Positions 7,069-14,365 of a stretch of DNA of 14,842 bases are shown here, one piece after another (position 1 is the stretch's first letter; every line of letters starts with the position of its first letter). Below the pieces are notes generated by a model. That model saw only the letters and a program-made list of their open reading frames with translations. It did no database searches and was not told where the DNA came from. A program made the translations under genes and the position numbers. Source of the stretch: Gammaproteobacteria bacterium. GTDB taxonomy: Bacteria > Pseudomonadota > Gammaproteobacteria > Pseudomonadales > Litorivicinaceae. Location of the stretch: positions 1 to 14,842 of the forward strand of contig PBDH01000025.1 in NCBI GenBank assembly GCA_002717305.1, written 5' to 3'.

Positions 7069-7095
7069 TAGATACAGGAGTACACCAAGTATCTA
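7069..7095. repeat. Inverted repeat upstream of hemJ
   Basis: TAGATAC at 7069-7075 and GTATCTA at 7089-7095 are perfect inverted copies separated by 13 bases, in the 55-base gap between hemJ and the ClC gene. No run of T follows on the minus strand, so it is a weak candidate for a rho-independent terminator of the ClC gene. It may be an operator: on the minus strand a weak TTGTCT / 17 bases / TGTACT promoter-like pair would place its -10 between the arms. Function is unknown. Confidence 0.4.
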
Positions 7096-7109
7096 ATTGA
7101 AAGACAAGG

Positions 7110-8810
7110 CTATCCTCGTTCCTGATTTCGAACTTTATTTTGCACCTCGATTACTGCTGTGAATAAGTCTCCCTCGGTAATAGCGCCTAGAAAGACTCGA
7201 TCGTCTCCATCAACGATCGGTATAGATTCACCAACAAAATCACTGACCACATACATCGCATGTTGTAATGAATCGTCTTTTTTGAGCATGAGTGGATTTT
7301 CATCGCAAAATTGTTTTACGAATTTATCACCGGCTGCAACGGCCTGATGTACCGATAGTTTCCCTAATAGTTTGCCTGAGTCAGTAATTATGTAGGCCTC
7401 GGTTTGTTCCTTCGTGCGCATTTCGTGTAGAGCCTCTTGTCCAGTACTATCCTCAATAAGATTAACGCAATCATCTCCTACATGAGCCTCTAAAGTGTGT
7501 TGATTTAGGGCTATTCCCTCTCTGCCGAGTGACAGATCGATACCACGGTCGATCAATTGACGATCAAAAAAGGAATGACCAAATAATCGATGTGTTAATA
7601 GCATCGAGGTCATCACGGCCATGAGGGCGGCCACGGCGTATGCGTAGGATTGTGTGAGTTCGAGAACAATAAGAACGGCTGTAATTGGCGCTCCTATTAC
7701 GGTTGCGGCAACTGAGGCCATCGCGGCGATACTTATGGCCTCCGTTAAACTCGGACCGCCCGCAGCGATTGATAGCTGTGCTACCAGTCCCCCTACCGCG
7801 ACACCGATAAAAAGCGCTGGGGAGAATACCCCTCCGAATAAACCAAAACCAATGCATAAGGCCGTCATAGATATCTTTAGTACGAGCAAGACGAGAAGCA
7901 TAGGGATCTGGTACTGTCCACCTAGCATCGCGTTTACAGTACCTAGGCCTACTCCCAGAATTTCGGGCACCCAGATACCCACGGTTCCGCAAACAGTCGC
8001 AGCGGTGACAATTAATCGCTCGGCTGACCAACCTGACTCCCGAGCAAACTTTGCAGAGTACCTAAGTCCCTGCATAAAGGTGATTGCCGTCGCAGCAACA
8101 ACAGGGCCTGCGATAATTAAAATTGGGATCAGTGTTGCCAAGTCTGGGGGGTGCGCTGAAATCGCGTAGGGAGTTGTATTTTTGAAGAAAGCTTGACTGA
8201 ATGCAGCCGCGGTTACGGAGGCGATAGAGATCGGTGCCATTGCCCGGACTGAGAGATGTCTCAGAACCGCCTCGTGAGCAAAGACGATACCCGCAATAGG
8301 GGCACCGAAACCTGCTGAAATGGCGGCGGCGACCCCACACCCGAGATATATTTCGTTTGAAAGTCGTGACTTAAAGAATCGTTTGAAAATGATCCCGATC
8401 GTGGCACCGAAATGCACTAACGGTCCATATTGTCCCACCGATCCACCACCCGCAGCACTTGTAAAGGCGGCTAGCGTGGAGACCAGCCCATGTTTTTCAT
8501 CAAGCGGTTCTTTTGACTGGTGTGCATGGTAAATTGAATCTGCGGGACCGTGCCAACGTGTTATCTTGAATACCCGACGTATCAAAATGAGCAGTCCTGC
8601 CGCAGACCAAAGAAAAACCAAACATGTAAGTTCGATTGGTGTCCCAAAAACGACGACTTCCATGAGTGTCTGATTTTCGCGGAGGGCCGTGAAGAAGCTC
8701 ACCCCCGACACAAATGCCTTTGAGGCGGTTGCTACTATGATCCCGACGAGCCCACCTATGACAAAATCTGCAATCAGTTCTGCGCCAGTGTCCTTGACTT
8801 GACTCTGCAT
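7110..8810 (-). CDS. ClC-family anion channel/transporter with C-terminal CBS pair
   Basis: This 566-residue inner-membrane protein has the ClC fold over about 15-425 and a CBS domain pair over about 440-555. Landmarks are GGGSVGQYGPLVHFGATIG (121-139), GAPIAGIVFAHEAV (169-182), GLFGGVFSPALFIG (323-336) and GAPITAVLIVLELT (373-386). Compared with the E. coli exchanger, the gating Glu148 position is Tyr128, the proton Glu203 position is Ala181, Tyr445 aligns with Phe415, and the GSGIP motif is replaced by WHGPADS (86-92). Known work shows the two glutamates are required for Cl-/H+ exchange, so uncoupled anion flow is the likely outcome. That is inference, and the ion carried is not shown. ATG 8808-8810 is chosen because GGGAAG lies just upstream. 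A longer GTG-started frame to 8885 would overlap argC. The gene is separated from hemJ by 55 bases and may be read together with it. Confidence 0.9.
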   Translation of the reverse strand: MQSQVKDTGAELIADFVIGGLVGIIVATASKAFVSGVSFFTALRENQTLMEVVVFGTPIELTCLVFLWSAAGLLILIRRVFKITRWHGPADSIYHAHQSKEPLDEKHGLVSTLAAFTSAAGGGSVGQYGPLVHFGATIGIIFKRFFKSRLSNEIYLGCGVAAAISAGFGAPIAGIVFAHEAVLRHLSVRAMAPISIASVTAAAFSQAFFKNTTPYAISAHPPDLATLIPILIIAGPVVAATAITFMQGLRYSAKFARESGWSAERLIVTAATVCGTVGIWVPEILGVGLGTVNAMLGGQYQIPMLLVLLVLKISMTALCIGFGLFGGVFSPALFIGVAVGGLVAQLSIAAGGPSLTEAISIAAMASVAATVIGAPITAVLIVLELTQSYAYAVAALMAVMTSMLLTHRLFGHSFFDRQLIDRGIDLSLGREGIALNQHTLEAHVGDDCVNLIEDSTGQEALHEMRTKEQTEAYIITDSGKLLGKLSVHQAVAAGDKFVKQFCDENPLMLKKDDSLQHAMYVVSDFVGESIPIVDGDDRVFLGAITEGDLFTAVIEVQNKVRNQERG

Positions 8811-8876
8811 ACACTTCCCGTTTTTGTACGTTTTAGCATTGGATTGACGTATTATGCGCTTAAATATTGAATAGAT

Positions 8877-8880
8877 GGAA
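8877..8880 (+). promoter_or_regulatory. Ribosome binding site deciding the TTG start of argC
   Basis: GGAA lies 7 bases before TTG 8888. The earlier in-frame TTG at 8867 has no such sequence and would prepend seven charged residues ahead of the Rossmann strand. Confidence 0.4.
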
Positions 8881-8887
8881 ATCACGC

Positions 8888-9913
8888 TTGAAACAGATCG
8901 GAATTGTTGGCGGAACTGGTTATACGGGTATAGAGCTTATTCGGATGCTATCCTGGCATCGAAGGATAGAGGTTAGTTGTCTAACATCTAGGTCGGAAGC
9001 GGGTAAAACAGTCGGCTCATTATATCCTTGGCTGTCACATTCAGCTGATTTGACTTTTGAGGAACATTCTCTTGATGCATTGTCGTCGTGTGATCTAGTG
9101 TTCTACGCGACTCCGAATAAGGTTGCGATGACGGAGGCGTCAGCCCTTCTTGAGCGCGGCGTCCGCGTGATCGATCTTGCTGCAGATTTCCGATTCAGCG
9201 ATGTGGCGCTCTGGGAGACTGTATATGGAAGCCACCATAGCGCGCCGGACCTACTTCAAGAGGCGGTCTACGGTCTTCCTGAAAAATATCGTCATCAGAT
9301 TGCCGGGGCCCGAATCGTAGGGAATCCAGGGTGTTATCCGACAGCAACTGCGTTAGCACTGATGCCGCTTGTTGAGGCATCGGTTTTGAGCGAACCGCAC
9401 GTTATCGTGGATGGTAAGAGCGGAGCATCGGGTGCTGGGCGCTTGGCCCGTGAGGATCTTATCGTTGCTGAGACATCTGATAATTTCCGTGCCTACGCCG
9501 CCGACGGTCATCGCCATGAGCCGGAAATGGCTGATCAAATCTCACAAATGGGACAGGAGGTTAGCGTAACGTTCGTCCCTCATCTGTTACCGATGATTAG
9601 AGGGATTGAAGTCACGGTATATGTCTCCGCGTCACTTAGCATTGATGATGCGAGGCAGCTTTTCGAGGCGCGGTATGATGGGGAGCCATTCGTGTCATTG
9701 GCTGGTATCGGTGAGCATCCCGAGACGCGATGGGTTCGAGGATCTAATCGTTGCATGATTGGACTGTACCAGCAGCGACCTGGACAGTTGATCATATCGA
9801 GTGTCATCGATAATTTAGTGAGAGGAGCGGCAGGTCAAGCAATCCAAAATATGAACTTGATGCTTGGATTTAATGAGTTTGACGCAATCCCAGTAGATGC
9901 ATTGAGTCCGTGA
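8888..9913 (+). CDS. argC: N-acetyl-gamma-glutamyl-phosphate reductase
   Basis: ArgC reduces N-acetylglutamyl phosphate to the semialdehyde with NADPH, the third step of arginine synthesis. From the TTG chosen, the protein has 341 residues and begins LKQIGIVGGTGYTGIEL, placing the GGTGYTG dinucleotide-binding loop at residues 8-14 as usual. The catalytic Cys149 is in VGNPGCYPTAT and the conserved histidines follow in DGHRHEPEM (about 206-214). GKSGASGAGR (about 176-185) is the usual substrate-binding stretch. TTG at 8888 is preferred because of the upstream GGAA and the fit to family N-termini; TTG 8867 is the alternative. The 77-base gap to the divergent ClC gene contains TTGACG (8844-8849) but no convincing -10 partner. 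erpA follows after 6 bases, so the two are probably co-transcribed. Confidence 0.95.
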   Translation: MKQIGIVGGTGYTGIELIRMLSWHRRIEVSCLTSRSEAGKTVGSLYPWLSHSADLTFEEHSLDALSSCDLVFYATPNKVAMTEASALLERGVRVIDLAADFRFSDVALWETVYGSHHSAPDLLQEAVYGLPEKYRHQIAGARIVGNPGCYPTATALALMPLVEASVLSEPHVIVDGKSGASGAGRLAREDLIVAETSDNFRAYAADGHRHEPEMADQISQMGQEVSVTFVPHLLPMIRGIEVTVYVSASLSIDDARQLFEARYDGEPFVSLAGIGEHPETRWVRGSNRCMIGLYQQRPGQLIISSVIDNLVRGAAGQAIQNMNLMLGFNEFDAIPVDALSP

Positions 9914-9919
9914 GAAACT

Positions 9920-10267
9920 ATGGCTGAAGTATTTGTTCCGACTCCGATCAAGCTAACTGATCGAGCTGTTTTGAAGGTGAAAGAACTCATAGATGGTGAG
10001 GGTAATCCTAGTCTCCATCTCCGCGTTTTCGTGACCGGTGGTGGCTGCTCTGGATTCCAGTACGGTTTCAGCTTCGACGATGAGCATCAAGAAGACGACA
10101 CAGAAATTGTGAAGGGTGGTATCAAATTAGTCGTGGATGGTATGTCATACCAATACCTCGTTGGTTCGACGGTGGATTATTCCGAGTCACTGACTGGTTC
10201 GCAGTTTGTTGTGGAGAACCCGAACGCTTTAAGTACTTGTGGTTGCGGCGCGAGTTTCAGTCTCTGA
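9920..10267 (+). CDS. erpA: Iron-sulfur cluster insertion protein ErpA
   Basis: ErpA is an A-type carrier that hands Fe-S clusters to apo-proteins, among them enzymes of isoprenoid synthesis. The 115-residue protein has the three expected cluster-binding cysteines: Cys43 in TGGGCSGFQYGF, and Cys107 and Cys109 in the C-terminal STCGCGASF. Length and the terminal SFSL ending fit ErpA better than IscA or SufA. Starting 6 bases after argC, it is probably in the same transcript. Its final 12 codons, including those for Cys107 and Cys109, overlap anmK on the opposite strand by 39 bases. No hairpin terminator is visible after the stop codon at 10265-10267. erpA beside argC and anmK is also seen in pseudomonads, which supports the assignment. 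Confidence 0.95.
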   Translation: MAEVFVPTPIKLTDRAVLKVKELIDGEGNPSLHLRVFVTGGGCSGFQYGFSFDDEHQEDDTEIVKGGIKLVVDGMSYQYLVGSTVDYSESLTGSQFVVENPNALSTCGCGASFSL

Positions 10268-11404
10268 CGTCGGGAACACCAAAGATCCAAGGACGCCCGC
10301 GACTTTCGATCCCGTGATTGGCCTTGTTTCCATAATTTGCTGATCCAAGCATTGAAGTCCAAGCCAGCCAAAGCAAGCAGCCTCAACAAAGTCTGGATCA
10401 ATAGAAAATGTATCAGAACTAACTACAAGTGGTACCACCGTGTTGTCGATCTGATCCATTAGGTGAGCATTGTGGATACCGCCCCCGCATACAACTAAAA
10501 TGTCGATTTCATTGGGCAGTGCTCTTTCTACAAGAATCGCTGTGAGCTGATTCAGTGTTGCTTGAACGTCCGCAGCTTTGATAAATGGAAACTGATTCAC
10601 GATTGCTGAGAGCCAAGCCGACGAAAAATATTCGCGTCCAGTGCTTTTCGGTGGTGATTTTGCGAAGTATGGATCCTTGAGAAGTACCATTAAAAGATCG
10701 TCATTTACGCAACCAGACGCGGCGTAGTTTCCTGCAAAATCAAAAGGCTTATTCTGATGCATTTGATGCCATATGTCCGACAAGGTATTAGCTGGTCCCA
10801 AATCCCACCCCTCAACCGGCTTTCCTGAGACTATCAGTGAGAGATTTGCAATTCCGCCAAGGTTGAGGACTGCCACATTCTCAGTATCACGACCGAAATG
10901 GGCCTCGTGGAATAAAGGTGCAAGTGGCGCCCCTTGACCACCTCGCGCCATATCACCACGTCGAAATTGGTGGGCGACTGGAGTGAGAGTTGCCTCAGCG
11001 AGACGTTCAGAAAAACCAATTTGTAACGTTGATCGTAGATGTGGAGCATGCCACAGTGTTTGACCATGAAAGCCTATGACTGAAATTTTGTGATCACTGG
11101 ATTCTATAAGCTTTTGGCATTGCTTAATCACAGCTTCCGTGTATTGGTGCTCGAGATGCAACAGAGTGTCCAGGTTCACTTCACCGGACTGGATGATTTT
11201 TTGCAGGCCACCACGAATCTGGCTTGGTAGTTCAGACCTTAAGGTATTGACGACTTCTATGCGGTGATCCTCTGGATTCTCTCTTACGATACAAGCGTCT
11301 AGCCCATCAAGGCTTGTGCCGCTCATCAGCCCAATCGCAGATCGGGACGCTTTAGGGCTTGGTAATACTTTGGAAAGCCAGTTCATCATGGCTTCTTTGA
11401 GCAT
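10229..11404 (-). CDS. anmK: Anhydro-N-acetylmuramic acid kinase
   Basis: AnmK cleaves and phosphorylates 1,6-anhydro-MurNAc to MurNAc-6-phosphate, returning murein breakdown products to metabolism. Motifs in order, numbered from ATG 11402-11404: GLMSGTSLDGLDA (25-37), GFHGQTLWH (111-119), RRGDMARGGQGAPL (148-161), NLGGIANLS (181-189), the catalytic-Asp motif WDLGPANTLSD (200-210), KSTGREYF (253-260), VCGGGIHN (305-312) and the SIDPDFVEA segment (334-342). The protein has 391 residues, about 20 more than usual. The extra is an N-terminal stretch before the SGTSLDG loop and a polar C-terminal tail that is antisense to erpA. The first ATG has no ribosome binding site. The double ATG at 11384-11389 after AAAGAAG may be the true start. 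The gene begins inside the 3' end of the peptidase gene (53-base overlap), suggesting coupled translation. Confidence 0.94.
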   Translation of the reverse strand: MLKEAMMNWLSKVLPSPKASRSAIGLMSGTSLDGLDACIVRENPEDHRIEVVNTLRSELPSQIRGGLQKIIQSGEVNLDTLLHLEHQYTEAVIKQCQKLIESSDHKISVIGFHGQTLWHAPHLRSTLQIGFSERLAEATLTPVAHQFRRGDMARGGQGAPLAPLFHEAHFGRDTENVAVLNLGGIANLSLIVSGKPVEGWDLGPANTLSDIWHQMHQNKPFDFAGNYAASGCVNDDLLMVLLKDPYFAKSPPKSTGREYFSSAWLSAIVNQFPFIKAADVQATLNQLTAILVERALPNEIDILVVCGGGIHNAHLMDQIDNTVVPLVVSSDTFSIDPDFVEAACFGWLGLQCLDQQIMETRPITGSKVAGVLGSLVFPTSETETRAATTST

Positions 11405-12719
11405 CGAGTGACGCTATTAACACCCCCGCGATGCGCCTATAGCGGGCAATTTCGGATTTTGGTAGCGACTTAGCTTTTGGAAGTTTATTTAGAATCGTCC
11501 GAGGATTTCGATGAACACCATTGAATATAAATTCGTAATGGAGGTGAGGCCCTGTCGATAACCCAGTTGAACCAACGTACCCTATTACTTGTCGCTGTTT
11601 AACTTTTTGGCCAGTCCTAAATTTTCCGTAGCGAGACAGGTGGGCATAAAGGGTAGTAATGCTACTGCCATGCTTCATAACGATAGTCTTTCCATAACCT
11701 CCTTTGGTTCCGCGGTGCGCGATCTTACCGTCTCCCGCTGCATATACCGGAGTTCCTGTAGGCGCTGCATAATCTGTTCCTCTATGAGGGCGCCGAACAC
11801 CTGTAACTGGGTGCTTTCGGGAGTGGCTAAAATTTGAACTAATTCGGCGAAAATTGAGGGGTGCTCGTAAAAAGGCTTTCTTCAAGCTGACCCCATTTTG
11901 ATCGTAATAGCCGACATCGCCCTTCGTGTCTTCGAAGCGAACCGCTATGAAGGACTCACCAGAGTTAATAAACTCTGCAGCCAAGATGTTCCCATATTCA
12001 ATGAATTCGCCGTCAAGGTATCGCTTCTCAAATGTGACTACGAATTGGTCGCCTTGTCGGATTTCGTGAACGAAATCTATTACGTGCCCGTATATATCGG
12101 CCAATTCCATAATTAGGTTGTCGGAGAGTCCGGCACGTGCACCCGCCAAAAAGAGTGAGCTATCAATTGTTGCTCGAGCATGCTCAATGTAAATCTCAGC
12201 CTCTCGGTATTGTTGGCTTATTGTCCAACTGCCATCGCTTTGAGCCGCAATGGTTTGATGAAAAGGTGAATGAATGACAGCAATTTCCGAGAGAGTGTTG
12301 TCATTGTCGTATCTAAATTCTACAGATTGTCCAATCTTGAGTTGCGAGACTCGGGCTTCTCCGCTTTCTGCTCTTGTGAGTGAGTGCAGCACTTGCACTT
12401 CCAAATCCTGACGAGAAAAAAGTCGGGATAACGAGTCACCTTCTCCCACGTGTTCAGTTCGAGTGATGAGTCGTAGTACCGATTCTGAAGATTCTTCCGA
12501 CCGCTCTAGTACCGTTGAAAATACTGGAATTGGCATTGACTTGCCGGTTTGGTTGATCGTTTCTCCCACCGCGGGCCAAAAAATCAAGGCGCCGACAAAT
12601 AAAAGGGACCCGACTAAACCAAGAACATGAATTCCTGGAAAAGGATGACATATCGCGTATAAGCGATTGATAAAGTTGCGCAATTCGTATCCTACGTAGC
12701 GGTTTAGCGGAGTGTACAC
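11352..12719 (-). CDS. mepM: M23 family murein DD-endopeptidase, MepM-like
   Basis: The 455-residue product is a periplasmic, membrane-anchored LytM/M23 zinc peptidase expected to cut peptide cross-links in murein. After about 30 cytoplasmic residues there is one membrane helix (about 32-50). An OapA/LysM-like segment (about 85-150) and a second N-terminal domain (about 160-285) follow, and then the peptidase domain (about 295-410). The zinc site is complete: His312 and Asp316 in PHRGTDYAAP, His360 in LYAHLS, and His392/His394 in GPHLHYE. The start is either GTG 12717-12719, with no clear ribosome binding site, or TTG 12681-12683, which has TAGGA 6 bases upstream. Both lie before the membrane helix. 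It precedes anmK, pairing a murein hydrolase with a murein recycling enzyme, and diverges from tyrS. The same order occurs in Pseudomonas. Confidence 0.92.
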   Translation of the reverse strand: MYTPLNRYVGYELRNFINRLYAICHPFPGIHVLGLVGSLLFVGALIFWPAVGETINQTGKSMPIPVFSTVLERSEESSESVLRLITRTEHVGEGDSLSRLFSRQDLEVQVLHSLTRAESGEARVSQLKIGQSVEFRYDNDNTLSEIAVIHSPFHQTIAAQSDGSWTISQQYREAEIYIEHARATIDSSLFLAGARAGLSDNLIMELADIYGHVIDFVHEIRQGDQFVVTFEKRYLDGEFIEYGNILAAEFINSGESFIAVRFEDTKGDVGYYDQNGVSLKKAFLRAPLNFRRISSNFSHSRKHPVTGVRRPHRGTDYAAPTGTPVYAAGDGKIAHRGTKGGYGKTIVMKHGSSITTLYAHLSRYGKFRTGQKVKQRQVIGYVGSTGLSTGPHLHYEFIFNGVHRNPRTILNKLPKAKSLPKSEIARYRRIAGVLIASLDAQRSHDELAFQSITKP

Positions 12720-12733
12720 AATTCAATTGAGCG

Positions 12734-12764
12734 TTGCACATAAAAAATGAGGGTTATGTAAACT
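12734..12764 (+). promoter_or_regulatory. Candidate tyrS promoter
   Basis: TTGCAC (12734-12739) and TAAACT (12759-12764) are separated by 19 bases, within the 77-base gap between the divergent peptidase and tyrS genes. The spacing is longer than ideal and the -10 match is moderate. It is offered because tyrS has no other upstream room. Confidence 0.3.
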
Positions 12765-12796
12765 ATAGACTTTTGATTATTGAATTGAGAGTTGGT

Positions 12797-14020
12797 ATGG
12801 CAACATTAGACGGGCGGAGTCTAAGGGACGCGATAGATCTGATTTCGCGAGGCTCAGAAGAGATTCTTCCTTTGGATGAATTACGGCAAAGGTTGAATAG
12901 TGGCAAACCGCTGAGAATAAAAGCAGGCTTCGATCCAACTGCGCCGGATTTGCACTTGGGCCATACAGTTTTGATAAACAAATTGAGGCAATTTCAGAAG
13001 CTTGGTCATGAAGTTATCTTTCTGATCGGGGATTTTACTGGATTAATCGGAGATCCAACTGGTAAGAACCAGACACGGCAACCACTAACTGAGGAGAAGT
13101 TGAGGCGAAATGCTGAGACTTACACATCTCAGGTTTTTAAGATTTTGGATAAAGACAAAACGCGCGTCGAATACAATAGTCGTTGGATGATGAAATTGCA
13201 GCCGCAGGAATTTATTCGACTCGCAGCAAAACTTACTGTTGCTAGGATGCTTGAGCGTGATGATTTCAATAAACGATTCAAATCTGAGCAACCAATTTTC
13301 ATGCATGAATTTTTGTATCCCCTGATGCAGGGATATGATTCTGTCGTACTCGAGGCCGATGTTGAACTCGGTGGAACTGACCAACGTTTCAATCTTTTGA
13401 TGGGAAGAGAGTTACAGAGAGACGCTGGCCAGCAACCTCAGACCATAGTCATGATGCCCATTCTCGAAGGTTTGGACGGCGAGAAAAAAATGTCAAAGTC
13501 ATTGGGAAATTATGTTGGTTTGAATGATGAACCAGGGGACATGTTCGGAAAGCTTATGGGGATTTCTGACGAACTGATGTGGCGTTATTACGAATTGTTG
13601 AGTTTCAAAAGTAATGCTGAGCTCGAAACCTTACGCGCTTCTGTCCACGACGGAGTGGTATCCCCAAATGTGGCGAAAGCTGATCTAGCCAAGGAATTAA
13701 TAGCGCGTTTTCATGATCCTGAGGCAGCTGAGCAAGCTTCGAAGAGTGCGGGTAATAAATTCAAAGCTGGCGACATTCCGGATCAAATGCCTGAGGTAGT
13801 AATACAAGGAGATGCCGATGGGGGAATACCCTTAGCGGTTCTTCTCCGCGAGACGGGATTGGCTAAGAGTTCTTCTGAGGCAAGAAGCTTCATTTCACAG
13901 GGAGCGGTTCGTATCAACGGTGATTTGGAAACTGATTGTCAGTATAGAGTCACTTCGGGGGAAACGCACGTTTTCCAATGTGGTAAGAAACGGTTTGTCA
14001 GGGCGACTGTCACTAAGTAA
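12797..14020 (+). CDS. tyrS: Tyrosyl-tRNA synthetase
   Basis: TyrS charges tRNA-Tyr. The 407-residue class I enzyme has the HIGH-type motif HLGH (53-56) in GFDPTAPDLHLGHTVL, GDFTGLIGDPTGK (78-90), the tyrosine/ATP-site motif EADVELGGTDQRFN, and KMSKS at 231-235. A C-terminal S4 RNA-binding domain runs from about 345 to 400. The long insertions and HLGH sequence match the TyrZ-type enzymes of Pseudomonas. ATG 12797 is preceded by GAGA at 6 bases; an upstream in-frame start near 12734 would run through the candidate promoter. The protein has all catalytic signatures. It is the last protein gene before the rrn operon, the same neighbour relation as in pseudomonads. No terminator hairpin was found between its stop and rrn promoter P1, so read-through into rrn is possible. 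Confidence 0.95.
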   Translation: MATLDGRSLRDAIDLISRGSEEILPLDELRQRLNSGKPLRIKAGFDPTAPDLHLGHTVLINKLRQFQKLGHEVIFLIGDFTGLIGDPTGKNQTRQPLTEEKLRRNAETYTSQVFKILDKDKTRVEYNSRWMMKLQPQEFIRLAAKLTVARMLERDDFNKRFKSEQPIFMHEFLYPLMQGYDSVVLEADVELGGTDQRFNLLMGRELQRDAGQQPQTIVMMPILEGLDGEKKMSKSLGNYVGLNDEPGDMFGKLMGISDELMWRYYELLSFKSNAELETLRASVHDGVVSPNVAKADLAKELIARFHDPEAAEQASKSAGNKFKAGDIPDQMPEVVIQGDADGGIPLAVLLRETGLAKSSSEARSFISQGAVRINGDLETDCQYRVTSGETHVFQCGKKRFVRATVTK

Positions 14021-14095
14021 TGGTTAATTGTAGGTGCAGCGAAAGTAGTCGAGATACAGCCGTTTTCAGTGTATTTTACAAAGGCCGCAATTGTG

Positions 14096-14118
14096 AAAAA
14101 AATAAATACGAAAATTTC
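14096..14118 (+). promoter_or_regulatory. UP element of rrn promoter P1
   Basis: A tract of A and T with only two G/C bases ends directly against the P1 -35 box. This is the position where an UP element binds the RNA polymerase alpha subunit in strong rRNA promoters. Confidence 0.6.
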
Positions 14119-14146
14119 TTGCAAGGCGAATAAAACACGGTACTAT
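14119..14146 (+). promoter_or_regulatory. rrn promoter P1
   Basis: TTGCAA (14119-14124), a 16-base spacer, TACTAT (14141-14146) and then TCGCGC, a GC-rich discriminator typical of promoters under growth-rate and stringent (ppGpp) control. The predicted start is near 14153. The A-rich tract upstream supports it. It lies 98 bases beyond the tyrS stop and about 340 bases before mature 16S. Confidence 0.7.
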
Positions 14147-14227
14147 TCGCGCTTTCCAGTCGGGCTGAAGAAAAGACATGGTAGCCTCCGCTCAGGGACA
14201 CAGGGGTGCTAGCCGAGTTAAGCCAAG

Positions 14228-14253
14228 GTGATATCACGACTGAAGTCGGATTC
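14228..14253 (+). repeat. Palindrome and hairpin between rrn P1 and P2
   Basis: GTGATATCAC (14228-14237) is a perfect 10-base palindrome. It overlaps a possible hairpin: CGAC, loop TGAA, GTCG (14237-14248), extended by ATC/GAT pairing around a bulged A. It lies in the leader of P1 transcripts and upstream of P2. The role is unknown; it could be a protein site or an RNA fold. Confidence 0.35.
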
Positions 14254-14289
14254 AAGGCACTGACGTACTTGCAAACAGTAAAAAAGTGG

Positions 14290-14317
14290 TTGCAAAAGAC
14301 TTAGGGTTCGATAGAAT
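14290..14317 (+). promoter_or_regulatory. rrn promoter P2
   Basis: TTGCAA (14290-14295), a 16-base spacer, TAGAAT (14312-14317) and then GCGCGT, again a GC-rich discriminator. It has the same -35 and spacer length as P1. An A-tract (AGTAAAAAAG) and another TTGCAA at 14269-14274 lie directly upstream. The predicted start is near 14324, at the base of the boxB hairpin. Confidence 0.72.
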
Positions 14318-14327
14318 GCGCGTCCCT

Positions 14328-14346
14328 TTCAGAGAAGCCCTCTGAA
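14328..14346 (+). promoter_or_regulatory. boxB-like hairpin of the rrn antitermination region
   Basis: TTCAGAG (14328-14334), loop AAGCC, CTCTGAA (14340-14346) form a perfect 7-pair stem a few bases after the P2 start. In E. coli a hairpin sits at the same place, just ahead of boxA. Because GCG and six T residues follow, it also resembles an intrinsic terminator or attenuator. The two readings are not mutually exclusive. Confidence 0.55.
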
Positions 14347-14360
14347 GCGTTTTTTAAAAA
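14347..14360 (+). promoter_or_regulatory. Divergent boxA candidate
   Basis: GCGTTTTTTAAAAA occupies the place of boxA (E. coli rrn TGCTCTTTAACA) between the boxB hairpin and boxC. Only the pyrimidine run and following A residues are kept; the CTCTTTA core is not. The assignment rests on position. Confidence 0.4.
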
Positions 14361-14365
14361 GTTGA

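Noticed and set aside
7564..8031. 155-codon minus-strand frame and 171-codon plus-strand frame inside the ClC gene
   Set aside because: Both are shadows of the ClC reading frame with odd composition (Arg/Cys/Ser-rich) and no motifs.
8811..8885. GTG-started 25-residue N-terminal extension of the ClC protein
   Set aside because: It is polar and basic, overlaps the argC translation start region and has no ribosome binding site, whereas ATG 8808-8810 has one.
14147..14290. tRNA gene or small RNA gene between the rrn promoters
   Set aside because: No cloverleaf or TTCGA T-loop in proper context could be formed; only short hairpins are present.
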